This document shows, in pieces, positions 44,103 to 52,669 of a DNA stretch of 64,000 nt (within the stretch, counting starts at the first letter, position 1; every line of letters begins with the position of its first letter). Source of the DNA: Desulfurococcaceae archaeon (GTDB taxonomy: Archaea; Thermoproteota; Thermoprotei_A; Sulfolobales; Desulfurococcaceae); NCBI GenBank assembly GCA_038845865.1, contig JAWBQJ010000002.1, positions 62,001 to 126,000 of the forward strand, given 5' to 3'. Under the pieces are notes generated by a model that was not told the DNA's origin, did not search any database, and saw only the letters and a list, made by a program, of their open reading frames with translations. A program made the translations under genes and the position numbers.

Positions 44103-44941
44103 CCAAGTTATTCTCGTATAGAAAGGCCACTGTTCTCAGAGACGTCGTCGAAACACCTGATACGAAGACCTTTACCCTAGCCGTTGAAGGGATATATAGC
44201 GCCGAGCCCGGGCAATTCAACATGGTGTACATGTGGGGCCTGGGAGAAGTCCCCATATCAGTTTCAGGGCTTCCGAGGAAACTGGGCGACTTCACGGTAA
44301 TAGATCACACTATTAGAGTTGTGGGAGCCGTTACACGGGGTATCGTGAAAAGTGTATCTATAGGCTCTGTGCTTGGTGTCCGGGGGCCCTATGGAAGGGG
44401 CTGGCCGCTCAGGAAAAGCGAGAACTTGGACATCGTCGTGGTGGCTGGTGGCATTGGGCTAGCACCCCTCAGGCCCGCTATACAGTTCGTGCTTGAAAAT
44501 AGAGATAAGTATGGTGAGCTAGTAGTGCTTTACGGCGCGAGAACGCCCTCGTTACTGCTTTACAAAGACGAGCTAAAAGGATATGGTAGGGAAGATCGCC
44601 TGAGGCTACTAGTATCCGTGGACATGGCCGAAGGTTTCATCCCCGATGTACCGATAAACTATCAAGGTTTCGTTACGGACCTGATACAGCACATCAATAT
44701 AAACCCGAAGAATGCTGCTGCCTTCGTTTGCGGGCCCGAAGTGATGATCAAGACAGCGTGCCGGAAACTCGTTGAAAGAGGGTTCAGCAAGGAAAGGATC
44801 TACGTTTCCCTTGAAAGAAGGATGAGGTGTGGAATCGGCATTTGCGGGACATGCCAACTAGGACACTACTTTATGTGTAGAGACGGCCCCGTCTTTAGCA
44901 TTCAAGAAGTAGAAGACTACCTAGCCGTGGAGGGGCTTTAA
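44093..44941 (+). CDS. hydG: Group 3b [NiFe] hydrogenase, NAD(P)H/FAD (gamma) subunit
   Basis: A 282-residue ferredoxin-reductase-like subunit: FAD-binding beta-barrel in the N-terminal 100 residues, the NAD(P) loop 'VVAGGIGLAPLRPAI' and 'FVCGPEVMIKTA', and a C-terminal [2Fe-2S] site with cysteines in 'RCGIGICGTCQLGHYFMC'. It exchanges electrons with NADP(H), allowing the complex to make or use NADPH from H2, and possibly to reduce sulfur. It overlaps the beta gene; the delta gene begins after 1 bp. Confidence 0.92.
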   Translation: MEVTKLFSYRKATVLRDVVETPDTKTFTLAVEGIYSAEPGQFNMVYMWGLGEVPISVSGLPRKLGDFTVIDHTIRVVGAVTRGIVKSVSIGSVLGVRGPYGRGWPLRKSENLDIVVVAGGIGLAPLRPAIQFVLENRDKYGELVVLYGARTPSLLLYKDELKGYGREDRLRLLVSVDMAEGFIPDVPINYQGFVTDLIQHININPKNAAAFVCGPEVMIKTACRKLVERGFSKERIYVSLERRMRCGIGICGTCQLGHYFMCRDGPVFSIQEVEDYLAVEGL

Positions 44942-44942
44942 A

Positions 44943-45689
44943 ATGATCAGGGTTGCCGTGGTTAAGTTAACGTCTTGTTCCGGGTGTATAACCGAGATAT
45001 TGACATCGATAGTGTCCGATGAGGAACTCGCTAGAGAAGTTAGCACCCTGTATTTCCCAGAACTAGGCTTTCACGACGCGCTCAGTGAATATGACGTAGT
45101 GCTTGTAGAAGGCTCCGTAACGACCAACGAGCAGAGGAACTTCATTAAGGCAGTGAGGGAAAGGAGCAGTATTCTAGTGGCGGTGGGGACGTGTGCAACA
45201 CTCGGTGGTGTGCAAGCACTTCGAACGTGCATGAACTCCCTAGACCTCATCACGGAAACGTACGGAGAGGGCTTCAAGCACCGAATTTACGGCTCTCCAA
45301 TACCACTAGACGAGCTTGTTGAGGTCGATTACCACCTTCCAGGATGCCCTGTTAATGCCGAAGCCGTTAAAAACCTCCTAAAAAAACTACTTCTCGGCGG
45401 TTTTCCGGTTAAAATAGTAGAAAGCGTTTGTGGAGACTGTAAGAGGAAGGGTAATAGATGTCTACTAGTAGAGCTGGGAGAGCCTTGCCTAGGCCCGATA
45501 ACACTCAGTGGTTGCGGGGCTCTCTGTCCTTCGAGAAGACGGGGTTGTTACGGCTGCTATGGGCTTAGAATACAAGACCTCTCCGCAGAGAACCTGAAGC
45601 ACTTCATTGAGAGGACCGGTAAGCCGGAACACATGACATGGCTTCTAAAAGCCTATGGTTATAAACACATTAAAGTGCTCGGGGTGTGA
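44943..45689 (+). CDS. hydD: Group 3b [NiFe] hydrogenase small (delta) subunit
   Basis: A 248-residue small subunit. Proximal-cluster cysteines are in 'KLTSCSGCITEIL', 'GTCATLGG' and 'LPGCPVN'; the medial and distal clusters use 'CGDCKRKGNRC', 'EPCLGPITLSGCGALC' and 'GCYGCYG'. These relay electrons from the NiFe site in HydA to HydB/HydG. It overlaps hydA by 4 bp. Confidence 0.92.
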   Translation: MIRVAVVKLTSCSGCITEILTSIVSDEELAREVSTLYFPELGFHDALSEYDVVLVEGSVTTNEQRNFIKAVRERSSILVAVGTCATLGGVQALRTCMNSLDLITETYGEGFKHRIYGSPIPLDELVEVDYHLPGCPVNAEAVKNLLKKLLLGGFPVKIVESVCGDCKRKGNRCLLVELGEPCLGPITLSGCGALCPSRRRGCYGCYGLRIQDLSAENLKHFIERTGKPEHMTWLLKAYGYKHIKVLGV

Positions 45690-46951
45690 AAGTGGAGAGG
45701 AGGTTGCTCCGCGTTGAAGGTGAAGGCGAGGTAGTCATAGAAGTAGAGAACAGCCTCGTTAAGAGAGTGCGCTTTAAGGTCGTAGAGGCGCCGAGATTCT
45801 TCAACTATATAGTACGTAACCTGCATTACTCCCAGATACCGGACTTAGTTAGCAGAATTTGTGGCTTTTGTGGAGTCTCATATGTTCTCGTCGCTACTAA
45901 GGCGTTTGAGAGGTGTCTCGGTTTAAATGTACCGGAAGATGTTGAGGCCCTGAGAACTGCTCTCCACCTAGCTGAAAGAGTGAAGAGCCACGTACTACAC
46001 GTGCTTTTCATGTCTTTACCCGACATTACGAGGGCTAAAAATATCGGCGTACTAGCATCCCGTAACCCGAAAATAGTGAACTACGGTTTAAAGGTATTGC
46101 AGTGGGCCCGAGACGCGATGACCGTCCTTGGCGGTAGATTCCACAATGCCGTTACCATTAGACCTGGTGGTGTCTACTTTACCCCAGTAGAAGATGAGGT
46201 GCGGAAATTATCGGAAGTGCTGGCGAGGGAGATATTGCCGCTTGCCAGTGAATTCACTAAGTTCGTGCTGTCTCTAAAAAGTATACCCGACGAAGTTCAC
46301 AAGTATAGCCTGGTCACGGTGAATGACGCGAAAAATGATTACCCCCACCTGGGCACGGGGGTTTGCATGAACGGGGATGTCTATGATGCCGTTAAGTTTT
46401 ACGAAGAGCTCGTAAAAGAAGAAGTGGTACCGGACTCTACATCGTTACAGTACAGCATCAAGGGAAAAGGCTTCTTGGTGGGACCGCTGGCGAGGTATAA
46501 CACTTCGTTTAGCAAGCTTGTAGGCGAAGCACAGGACTTAGCGAAAATCTACTCGTGGACTCCGCCTCTGAAGAACATTCACCAGGGCGTAATCGCCAGA
46601 GTACTTGAGCTACTAGACGCGTTATTAAGGCTTAAGGAGTTCCTTAGTAACTACAGGAAGCCGCTAAATCAATACGTAGAGCCAGTAGCGTACGTGGATG
46701 ATGTCTGTGCTTTCGTGGTCGAGGCACCTCGTGGAGTGCTATATCACTACTACGAGCTTGACGATAACTTAAAAGTTAAGAAGGCGAGGATTGTGACGCC
46801 GACCGCACAGAACATCGCTACAGCACAGGAACTGGCGAAGGCGCTCATCAATAGACCTTACAGCGAGGCGGTAGTCGAAGAAGCTAATAGATTAATAACA
46901 GCATTTGACCCGTGTTTATCGTGTGCAGTGCACGTAGAAGTCTTAAGGTGA
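45686..46951 (+). CDS. hydA: Group 3b [NiFe] hydrogenase large (alpha) subunit
   Basis: A 421-residue catalytic subunit. The L1 motif is RICGFCGVSY (57-66) giving Ni-Fe ligands Cys59 and Cys62; the L2 motif DPCLSCAVH at the C-terminus supplies the other two, and only four residues follow the His, as in Pyrococcus HydA. 'RVEG' at the N-terminus carries the conserved Glu. At the fourth place of L1 where hydrogenases have His (CxxCxxxH) there is Tyr66. Length and the remaining motifs are normal, so activity is likely but altered proton handling is possible. The window has no maturation (hyp) genes. Confidence 0.92.
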   Translation: MKVERRLLRVEGEGEVVIEVENSLVKRVRFKVVEAPRFFNYIVRNLHYSQIPDLVSRICGFCGVSYVLVATKAFERCLGLNVPEDVEALRTALHLAERVKSHVLHVLFMSLPDITRAKNIGVLASRNPKIVNYGLKVLQWARDAMTVLGGRFHNAVTIRPGGVYFTPVEDEVRKLSEVLAREILPLASEFTKFVLSLKSIPDEVHKYSLVTVNDAKNDYPHLGTGVCMNGDVYDAVKFYEELVKEEVVPDSTSLQYSIKGKGFLVGPLARYNTSFSKLVGEAQDLAKIYSWTPPLKNIHQGVIARVLELLDALLRLKEFLSNYRKPLNQYVEPVAYVDDVCAFVVEAPRGVLYHYYELDDNLKVKKARIVTPTAQNIATAQELAKALINRPYSEAVVEEANRLITAFDPCLSCAVHVEVLR

Positions 46952-47078
46952 GCCATTGGTACTGGGTCTAGGTATATTCTTAGGCTATTGATACCGGCAC
47001 CGCGTAAAATTGGTTTTTATAAACTATTTCACAATATTATTTTTAAAGTGCCAGTTACTTAATAAGGGTGCTAGCTTC

Positions 47079-48485
47079 GTGGATCATAACTTGACTACAT
47101 TCACTGCTGGTTCTCGAGAACTAGATGAAATTATTGGTGAAATTAAACCGCGTACAATGCTCCTCGTTGTTGGTCATCCCGGTGCGGGTAAAACGTCTTT
47201 CGCGTCACAGGTTTGCTACGCGAACACGTTGAAAGGCAAGAAATGCCTCTACATGACGTTCTACGAGGATAAGGAGAAGTTATTTCGACACATGGAGAGG
47301 CTTGGAATAAAGCTATTTGAGGCGGAGAGTAAAGGGCTCTTCGAGTACTTAAAACTCCCCGTGGCTTCAACGGATGAGATTTTGAAAATAATTGCGGATA
47401 AACTATCGAAGACCCCCTACGACGTGGTCGTAGTAGACTCGGTAAACGCGGCGATAGAGCTAATCGAGAATACCCGTGCTCAGAGAGCCGTTCTCCTGAA
47501 CTTCTTCTACCAGCTGGTAAACGCCATAAACGGGCTACTCGTAGTCATCGCCGAAATCCCCCTCGGGAAGGAGGCAGTGGAGCTAGGCGCTATAGAGTTT
47601 ATAGCGGACATAGTGATATACCTGAAGCACCGTATAACGCGTGGGCTCATCACGAGGATGATGGAGTTGAGGAAAATCCGCGGAGCGCCACTTATGGTAG
47701 CCGAGATACCTTTCTCGATCGTGGAGAGCCAGGGGTTTAAGGTGTACATGCCACCGAGACCTCAAAGGGTCATAGGAGGGGGCGAGCTTCTAAGAACTAC
47801 GTTGAGGTTCACGAAAAGCACTATCGGGTACGTGAGGCGCGGTGATGTGGTCTACGTGGTGTACCCGCCCAAGGCACGGGTTCCAGTAGTTCTCTTACCG
47901 TTCGTGGACCTATTGATTTCAAACAATATACGTGGAGTGTTCATATCCTATAGATTCTCCACTGACGAGAGTAGGGAAGCATTCATTAACGCACTAACTA
48001 AGTTTACGGGGTTATCCCGCGAAGATAGCAGTCGCGTCGTAGATAGATACCTGCACTTAGAGTCATTAAACCCCACGAGTGCAACCATAACGCACCTCCA
48101 CGCCATCACGGTGGAGCTGCTCGAAGCCTTAAACGTGGATGTTGTGATGTTTCACGGTGTGGAGATATTCAGTGTTTTGGGGGCCCCCGAAGAGTACTGG
48201 ACGTCGCTGATAAATGAGCTATACTGGCTTAAAAACAAAGGTAAGCTTGTGGTGAGGTTTAGCTCTAAGCCCTCACACCACTGGTACCGCACAAACGTTT
48301 CGTTATCGGATGTTATTTTCGAGTTAAACTACAAGCACGTAGATGGCAAACTAATACCATTAATCTACAGCTGGGGTCGTGGAAGGGATCCAGTAATGTT
48401 TGAGCTCAGCGATGCCGTTATAGCGGAGTTAAAGGAAGACTTCAAGAAGCTTTTAGCCATTCTTCAACCATCGAAACCCGGTTAG
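47079..48485 (+). CDS. KaiC-like RecA-superfamily ATPase
   Basis: A protein of about 468 residues with the KaiC-type core: 'FTAGSRELDEIIGEIKPRTMLLVVGHPGAGKTSF' (Walker A GHPGAGKT at about 32-39), 'YMTFYEDKEKLFRHM' and Walker B 'DVVVVDSVNAA'. The C-terminal half is a second, degenerate domain without a Walker A. An upstream TTG at 47010 would add 23 residues, but it lies inside a TATA box (TTTTTATAAA, 47014-47023); the GTG at 47079 follows it by about 60 bp and has GGGTG upstream, so it was chosen. Function in archaea is unclear (signalling or DNA-related). Not linked to the hydrogenase operon by transcript. Confidence 0.75.
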   Translation: MDHNLTTFTAGSRELDEIIGEIKPRTMLLVVGHPGAGKTSFASQVCYANTLKGKKCLYMTFYEDKEKLFRHMERLGIKLFEAESKGLFEYLKLPVASTDEILKIIADKLSKTPYDVVVVDSVNAAIELIENTRAQRAVLLNFFYQLVNAINGLLVVIAEIPLGKEAVELGAIEFIADIVIYLKHRITRGLITRMMELRKIRGAPLMVAEIPFSIVESQGFKVYMPPRPQRVIGGGELLRTTLRFTKSTIGYVRRGDVVYVVYPPKARVPVVLLPFVDLLISNNIRGVFISYRFSTDESREAFINALTKFTGLSREDSSRVVDRYLHLESLNPTSATITHLHAITVELLEALNVDVVMFHGVEIFSVLGAPEEYWTSLINELYWLKNKGKLVVRFSSKPSHHWYRTNVSLSDVIFELNYKHVDGKLIPLIYSWGRGRDPVMFELSDAVIAELKEDFKKLLAILQPSKPG

Positions 48486-48612
48486 CATTTCCATAATAGT
48501 TATTACTAGGTTTTGAGAACGCGTGATGGCTGAAGGTACCGTCATTTGAGGGTGGAAGCCGGCTATTCACGATTTAAGCAGTTTTAGCAGTATATGAGTT
48601 TGGGTTAAGTGC

Positions 48613-49851
48613 TTGAAGGTTAACCCATCTCTCTGCGTGCTTTGTAGGGGCAGAGGGCTTTGCGACCTCGCATACTGCCCAATCATAGCCCGGGCTCGCG
48701 CGTTCACTAGACTTAGTCGAGTGAGGTTATCTAACATCATTGAAGGATCTACCCCTCCGGCAGTCTTCGTCGGTAGAATGGGCTACCCGTACGTGCGGGC
48801 GGGGCCTTCTACGCCGCCTATTTTAGGTGATACCAGTATATTCGACTACCCTGAAAAGTGGAGTAGCCTTAGGGTAGAGGACATTTTAGAGTATAGGTGG
48901 AGCCTGGTAACAGGGTATAGAGTTTACAACGTGAAAAGAGTCGAAGACAGGTTTTTAGAGGAAGTAAGGCTTCTAGTTCTTAGCGATAAGCCGGTTGATG
49001 TACAGGCCGTTTTTGAAAAACCACCTAGGCCAGTAATAACTTTTAACGAGCATGAACCACCTCAAGGGCCGAGAGCCCCTTTAAGCTCTTTCCGCGTAAT
49101 TGGGAACCCAAGTATACCTAGGCCTCTGGAAAAAGCGTACTACGACACGGATTTACCAGCAGCTGAGGCCGTTGCCAGCCTCTACGAAACCGGTATACCG
49201 GTATCACACATCCAGAAGGCATTCAGCCTCGGCTCCTTTGGTTTAAAGGGGCAGAGAAAGCTCGTTCCCACTAGGTGGAGTATAACTGCTGTTGACAACA
49301 TGATTTGTAGGCATATCCTCCGCGAAGTCAAGGGTTACAAGCCCATTAACGAGGTAATGGTGTTTGAACACGAGATACACGATAACCTGTTCATAGGCGT
49401 ACTGTACCCGGCCAAATGGAGCTACGAGTGGATGGAAGCCTGGTGGCCTGGCTCGACTTGGAACCCCGTAGGCTTAAACGTTGTCGTTGAGGGAGATTAC
49501 GAGGATTACTTCGGTAGGACAACTTACCCCGGCATTGGTGGATGTTACTACGCGAGTATGCTGGCTACGCTAGAGTACCTTAAGTACGTCAAGAGGCAGG
49601 CAACAGCAGTACTAATACGCGAAATATACCCGGGCTTCAACCTCCCAATAGGAGTATGGTTTGTGCGTGAATCGTGTAGAGAGATGTTTAAGAAGGGCCC
49701 AGCGATGAAGGCGGATAGCCTTAGAGAGGTCTGCGACTACCTGGACAGGGTAACTAAGCTTGGTTGTAAAAAGTGGTTTTCTTCCTCGAGGCTACTCCGA
49801 AGAATCCTATCCACTAGGAAAATAGAAGAGTACTTTAAGAGGCTTGAATAG
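48613..49851 (+). CDS. nreA: DNA repair protein NreA family
   Basis: A 412-residue archaeal Nre family protein. A zinc site is seen at the N-terminus, Cys8-x2-Cys11-x5-Cys17-x4-Cys22, followed by family blocks 'PPAVFVGRMGYPYVRAGP', 'EHEPPQGPRAPLSSFRVIGNP' and 'VPTRWSITAVDNMICRHI'. Euryarchaeal NreA interacts with PCNA through a PIP box and functions in DNA repair. Here the tail TRKIEEYF (401-408) has the I-x2-YF core of a PIP box but Thr instead of Gln. The radical SAM gene starts 2 bp after the stop, so they form a pair. Confidence 0.88.
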   Translation: MKVNPSLCVLCRGRGLCDLAYCPIIARARAFTRLSRVRLSNIIEGSTPPAVFVGRMGYPYVRAGPSTPPILGDTSIFDYPEKWSSLRVEDILEYRWSLVTGYRVYNVKRVEDRFLEEVRLLVLSDKPVDVQAVFEKPPRPVITFNEHEPPQGPRAPLSSFRVIGNPSIPRPLEKAYYDTDLPAAEAVASLYETGIPVSHIQKAFSLGSFGLKGQRKLVPTRWSITAVDNMICRHILREVKGYKPINEVMVFEHEIHDNLFIGVLYPAKWSYEWMEAWWPGSTWNPVGLNVVVEGDYEDYFGRTTYPGIGGCYYASMLATLEYLKYVKRQATAVLIREIYPGFNLPIGVWFVRESCREMFKKGPAMKADSLREVCDYLDRVTKLGCKKWFSSSRLLRRILSTRKIEEYFKRLE

Positions 49852-49853
49852 GC

Positions 49854-50744
49854 TTGGTGACTTTTCGCGGCATCAAGGTGTATTACACCACCGTGCATAC
49901 CGCGTTATCGAAAAGCAAGCTACCGGATCTAGACTACGCCTTGAATCCCTACCTAGGCTGCGGACATGGTTGCGTGTACTGCTACGCACGGCTCTATACT
50001 AAAGATAGACGTGCGTCGGAAAACTGGGGCTTTGTGGTTGTTTTAAAGACGAATATAGTAAACGTGCTTTCACGCGAAGTCAAAAAGCTCAAGCCAGGCG
50101 TTGTCGGCGTAGGTACGATCACAGATGCCTACCAGCCCGTGGAGGCCGTTTACAAGCTTACTAGTAGATGCCTTAAAATACTACTTGAACACGGGTTTCG
50201 TGTTAGCATTCAAACGAAGAACCCGCTTGTGCTCAGGGACCTTAACCTATTGGCGATGCGCAAGGAGCTCGTAGATGTTGGCTTCACGATAACCACGCTA
50301 AATGGTAAATTAGCTGAGATCGTCGAACCGCGCTCCCCGCCACCGGGTGCGCGAGTTCAAGCTCTAAGAAAGCTTAGCGACCTCGGCATTAAGACGTGGA
50401 TCTTCTATGGCCCGATAGTACCAGGACTTAACGACGATGAGGAAACCGTGGAGAGAATAGCGAAGCTCGCACACGAAACGGCGTCTACGCTCTACTACGA
50501 TCCTCTAAACATTAAACCCTTCATGAAAAACCCCACGCACCCGCTACGAGGCTACATTTCGATGAAAAATACCAGCTGGTGGGTTAGCGTTAAGGGTACT
50601 ATACTAAAGTACTGTGATGAGTACGCCTTAACGTGTAAGCCCGGATTTCTCGGCAACTCCGAGTCCAAATGCAACTCGCCCCTCAGCTCGTTCAGCCACG
50701 CCCTGGCCAACTCGAATAAGCGTCCTCGTCAAGCACATCGGTGA
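49854..50744 (+). CDS. Radical SAM protein (SplB/COG1533-like)
   Basis: A 296-residue radical SAM enzyme. The [4Fe-4S] triad is Cys36-x3-Cys40-x2-Cys43 (GCGHGCVYCY). 'LNPYLGC' before it and 'VGVGTITDAYQPVE' after it match the spore-photoproduct-lyase-like family. The C-terminal half is shorter than in true SplB. It starts two bases after nreA, which ties it to DNA repair; the reaction (lesion repair or nucleic acid modification) is inference. GTG start at 49854. Confidence 0.8.
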   Translation: MVTFRGIKVYYTTVHTALSKSKLPDLDYALNPYLGCGHGCVYCYARLYTKDRRASENWGFVVVLKTNIVNVLSREVKKLKPGVVGVGTITDAYQPVEAVYKLTSRCLKILLEHGFRVSIQTKNPLVLRDLNLLAMRKELVDVGFTITTLNGKLAEIVEPRSPPPGARVQALRKLSDLGIKTWIFYGPIVPGLNDDEETVERIAKLAHETASTLYYDPLNIKPFMKNPTHPLRGYISMKNTSWWVSVKGTILKYCDEYALTCKPGFLGNSESKCNSPLSSFSHALANSNKRPRQAHR

Positions 50745-50883
50745 GCGCTTTAACCACGTCGCAGGTTACCGCAGTAGCTCGTTGGGAGACCGGCCGCGCC
50801 GCAAAATACCCCTCCGACGGTGAGGGCTTGATCTAGTAAAAATATTTCCTGGTAGAGCTACTCATTTAATTACCTGGAACGCG

Positions 50884-51666
50884 TTGGTGCTGCTCGTGGA
50901 TGGTAACATGTACGTTGAAGTACACGGTAATGTCCCACGAGATTTTATAAGCACCGTGAAGGCTATCCTCACAGAGCTGTACAGTAGCTTGGCACAGCAA
51001 CCCGAGCTGGTAGAAGTGCACGTTTACGAGTCAACGGAGGATAAGTTAAGGCACTTAACCGGAGCTGCTTTAGCCATTGACATATCCGTCATCGGTGACT
51101 ACCCAGTCTCGCACGAAGCTTGGATGGGCTGGCCGCGCATACACGTTGACTATGAAAAGTGTAAACGGCTGGACTACGATGTTCTGAGAGCGCTACTATT
51201 CCACGAGGGTGTTCACAGCCTACTTCACGGTAACATATCAAGCTACGTTATACTAGTGAAGGGTAATCTCGTAGAAGGACTGGGCGGAAATGCCATGGAA
51301 GTGGTTTACGTAGCTTCTACCGTAATTAAGGACGTCGAAGTGCATGGCTTCCTCGCTTCGAGAGGGCTGGGTAACGTCGTTGAACTCTACTACAAGTACG
51401 TATCTCGCGACCTGCCTAGTATGCGTTGTAACGACCTAGTAGGCGTTCTCGAGCTACTTAAGCTTGTATCCCCCTGCATATATGTCGAGTGCTCACCTAA
51501 CCCAGCGAGCATCGTGAGCGGTGACTGTAGAGCCGTATGCGAGAAAATCACTAAAATCGCGCGTAAAGTCGCAGAGGCTCAAGGAGACCTTAACTCAAAG
51601 GTTAATATGCTCATCGAGGAGTTGCTTAGACTGCCGAAGAATGAACAAGGTGACCAAGTTGCATGA
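50884..51666 (+). CDS. HExxH metallohydrolase-like protein
   Basis: A 260-residue protein I do not recognise by family. The central 'RALLFHEGVHSLLHG' contains His107-Glu108-x2-His111, the zinc-protease signature, and 'TVIKDVEVHGFLASRG' 40 residues later offers Asp150/Glu152 as third ligand, as in gluzincins. No signal peptide. Three starts compete: TTG at 50884, GTG at 50887 and ATG at 50908; the first gives the longest product. It lies just before galT with an 8-bp overlap, so it is probably co-transcribed with galactose genes, though a link in function is not obvious. Confidence 0.6.
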   Translation: MVLLVDGNMYVEVHGNVPRDFISTVKAILTELYSSLAQQPELVEVHVYESTEDKLRHLTGAALAIDISVIGDYPVSHEAWMGWPRIHVDYEKCKRLDYDVLRALLFHEGVHSLLHGNISSYVILVKGNLVEGLGGNAMEVVYVASTVIKDVEVHGFLASRGLGNVVELYYKYVSRDLPSMRCNDLVGVLELLKLVSPCIYVECSPNPASIVSGDCRAVCEKITKIARKVAEAQGDLNSKVNMLIEELLRLPKNEQGDQVA

Positions 51667-52669
51667 AATAAGGTGGAATCCCTTAATAAAGCAGTGGATC
51701 ATAGTGGCTGAGCACAGGTCTATGAGGCCGTGGAGGCCCGAGGAGAAACGAGAAGCCTTCAAGTGCCCGTTCTGTCCCGGTGCACCGGAGCTAGCCTACC
51801 TGGAATCCTGGAATACCGTTTCCCTGCCGAACAAGTACCCAGCACTGCTCGAAAGCCCGCCATCACCTAGCAGAGAGGAATTGAAAAGCCTTAAAGCCGG
51901 AAAAGCCAAGGGTGAGTGCCGAGTAGTCATCGAGACGCCTGAGCATGAAGGAGACCTGCACACTTTAAGCCTAGAACACGCCGTAAAGGTGATCGAGCTG
52001 TTCAAAGAGGAGTACGTTAAGCTGTCATCAAGAAGCTATGTACGCTATGTGGCGATATTTAGGAACAAAGGCAAGGAGATCGGCGTTTCGCTAACACACC
52101 CCCACTCACAAATATACGCACTGCCCTTCACACCCCCCCGAATAAAGGTCGAGCTCGAGTCTATGAGAGAGTACCACGAGAGCGAGGGTGGGTGCATGAT
52201 CTGCGATATAGCAAAGTACGAACTAAGCAGAGGAAGGAGAACAATTTACGAAAATGAACACTACGTCGCCTTACTACCATTTTACGCTATGTGGCCCTAC
52301 GAAGTACACGTATACCCGAAAAGGCACATAAACTCCATAAAGGACTTGAGCGAAGAGGAGTGCATTTATCTAGCAGACGTGTTAAGAGTTGTCACAGCGA
52401 CATATACTGCACTACTAGAACGGGATGCCCCATACATAATGGTCTTCCACAACCCGCCGGTTAAAGGCAGGTACGAACATTACCATTTCCACGTGGAGTT
52501 TTATCAGCCCTATAGGGAGAAGGACAAGTTTAAGCACGCCGCCGGCATTGAATGGGGCTTTTGGGTGTTCACTTATGATGGCCTACCCGAGAAAAAGGCC
52601 GGGGAACTGCGAGAAGCATGTAAAAAGGCTGTAGGTGGGCTGGGAGATGTACTCGGAAAGTGCAAGTAG
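51659..52669 (+). CDS. galT: Galactose-1-phosphate uridylyltransferase
   Basis: A protein of about 336 residues with the GalT pattern: 'HEIRWNPLIKQWIIVAEHR' at the start, zinc-binding CPFCPG, the catalytic HPHSQIY motif (uridylylated His in HPH) and 'HYHFHVEFY' near the C-terminus. Transfers UMP from UDP-glucose to galactose 1-phosphate. The ATG at 51641 would add six residues; TTG 51659 was chosen because GGTGA (51649-51653) lies five bases before it. It overlaps the HExxH gene by 8 bp and galK by 23 bp. Confidence 0.93.
   Translation: MHEIRWNPLIKQWIIVAEHRSMRPWRPEEKREAFKCPFCPGAPELAYLESWNTVSLPNKYPALLESPPSPSREELKSLKAGKAKGECRVVIETPEHEGDLHTLSLEHAVKVIELFKEEYVKLSSRSYVRYVAIFRNKGKEIGVSLTHPHSQIYALPFTPPRIKVELESMREYHESEGGCMICDIAKYELSRGRRTIYENEHYVALLPFYAMWPYEVHVYPKRHINSIKDLSEEECIYLADVLRVVTATYTALLERDAPYIMVFHNPPVKGRYEHYHFHVEFYQPYREKDKFKHAAGIEWGFWVFTYDGLPEKKAGELREACKKAVGGLGDVLGKCK

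Noticed and set aside
47010..47078. TTG at 47010 as the start of the KaiC-like gene
   Set aside because: It lies in a TATA box and would add 23 residues outside the family's usual N-terminus; GTG 47079 is better.
51521..51640. GTG at 51521 as the start of galT
   Set aside because: It would overlap the preceding gene by more than 140 bp and add 46 residues with no resemblance to GalT.
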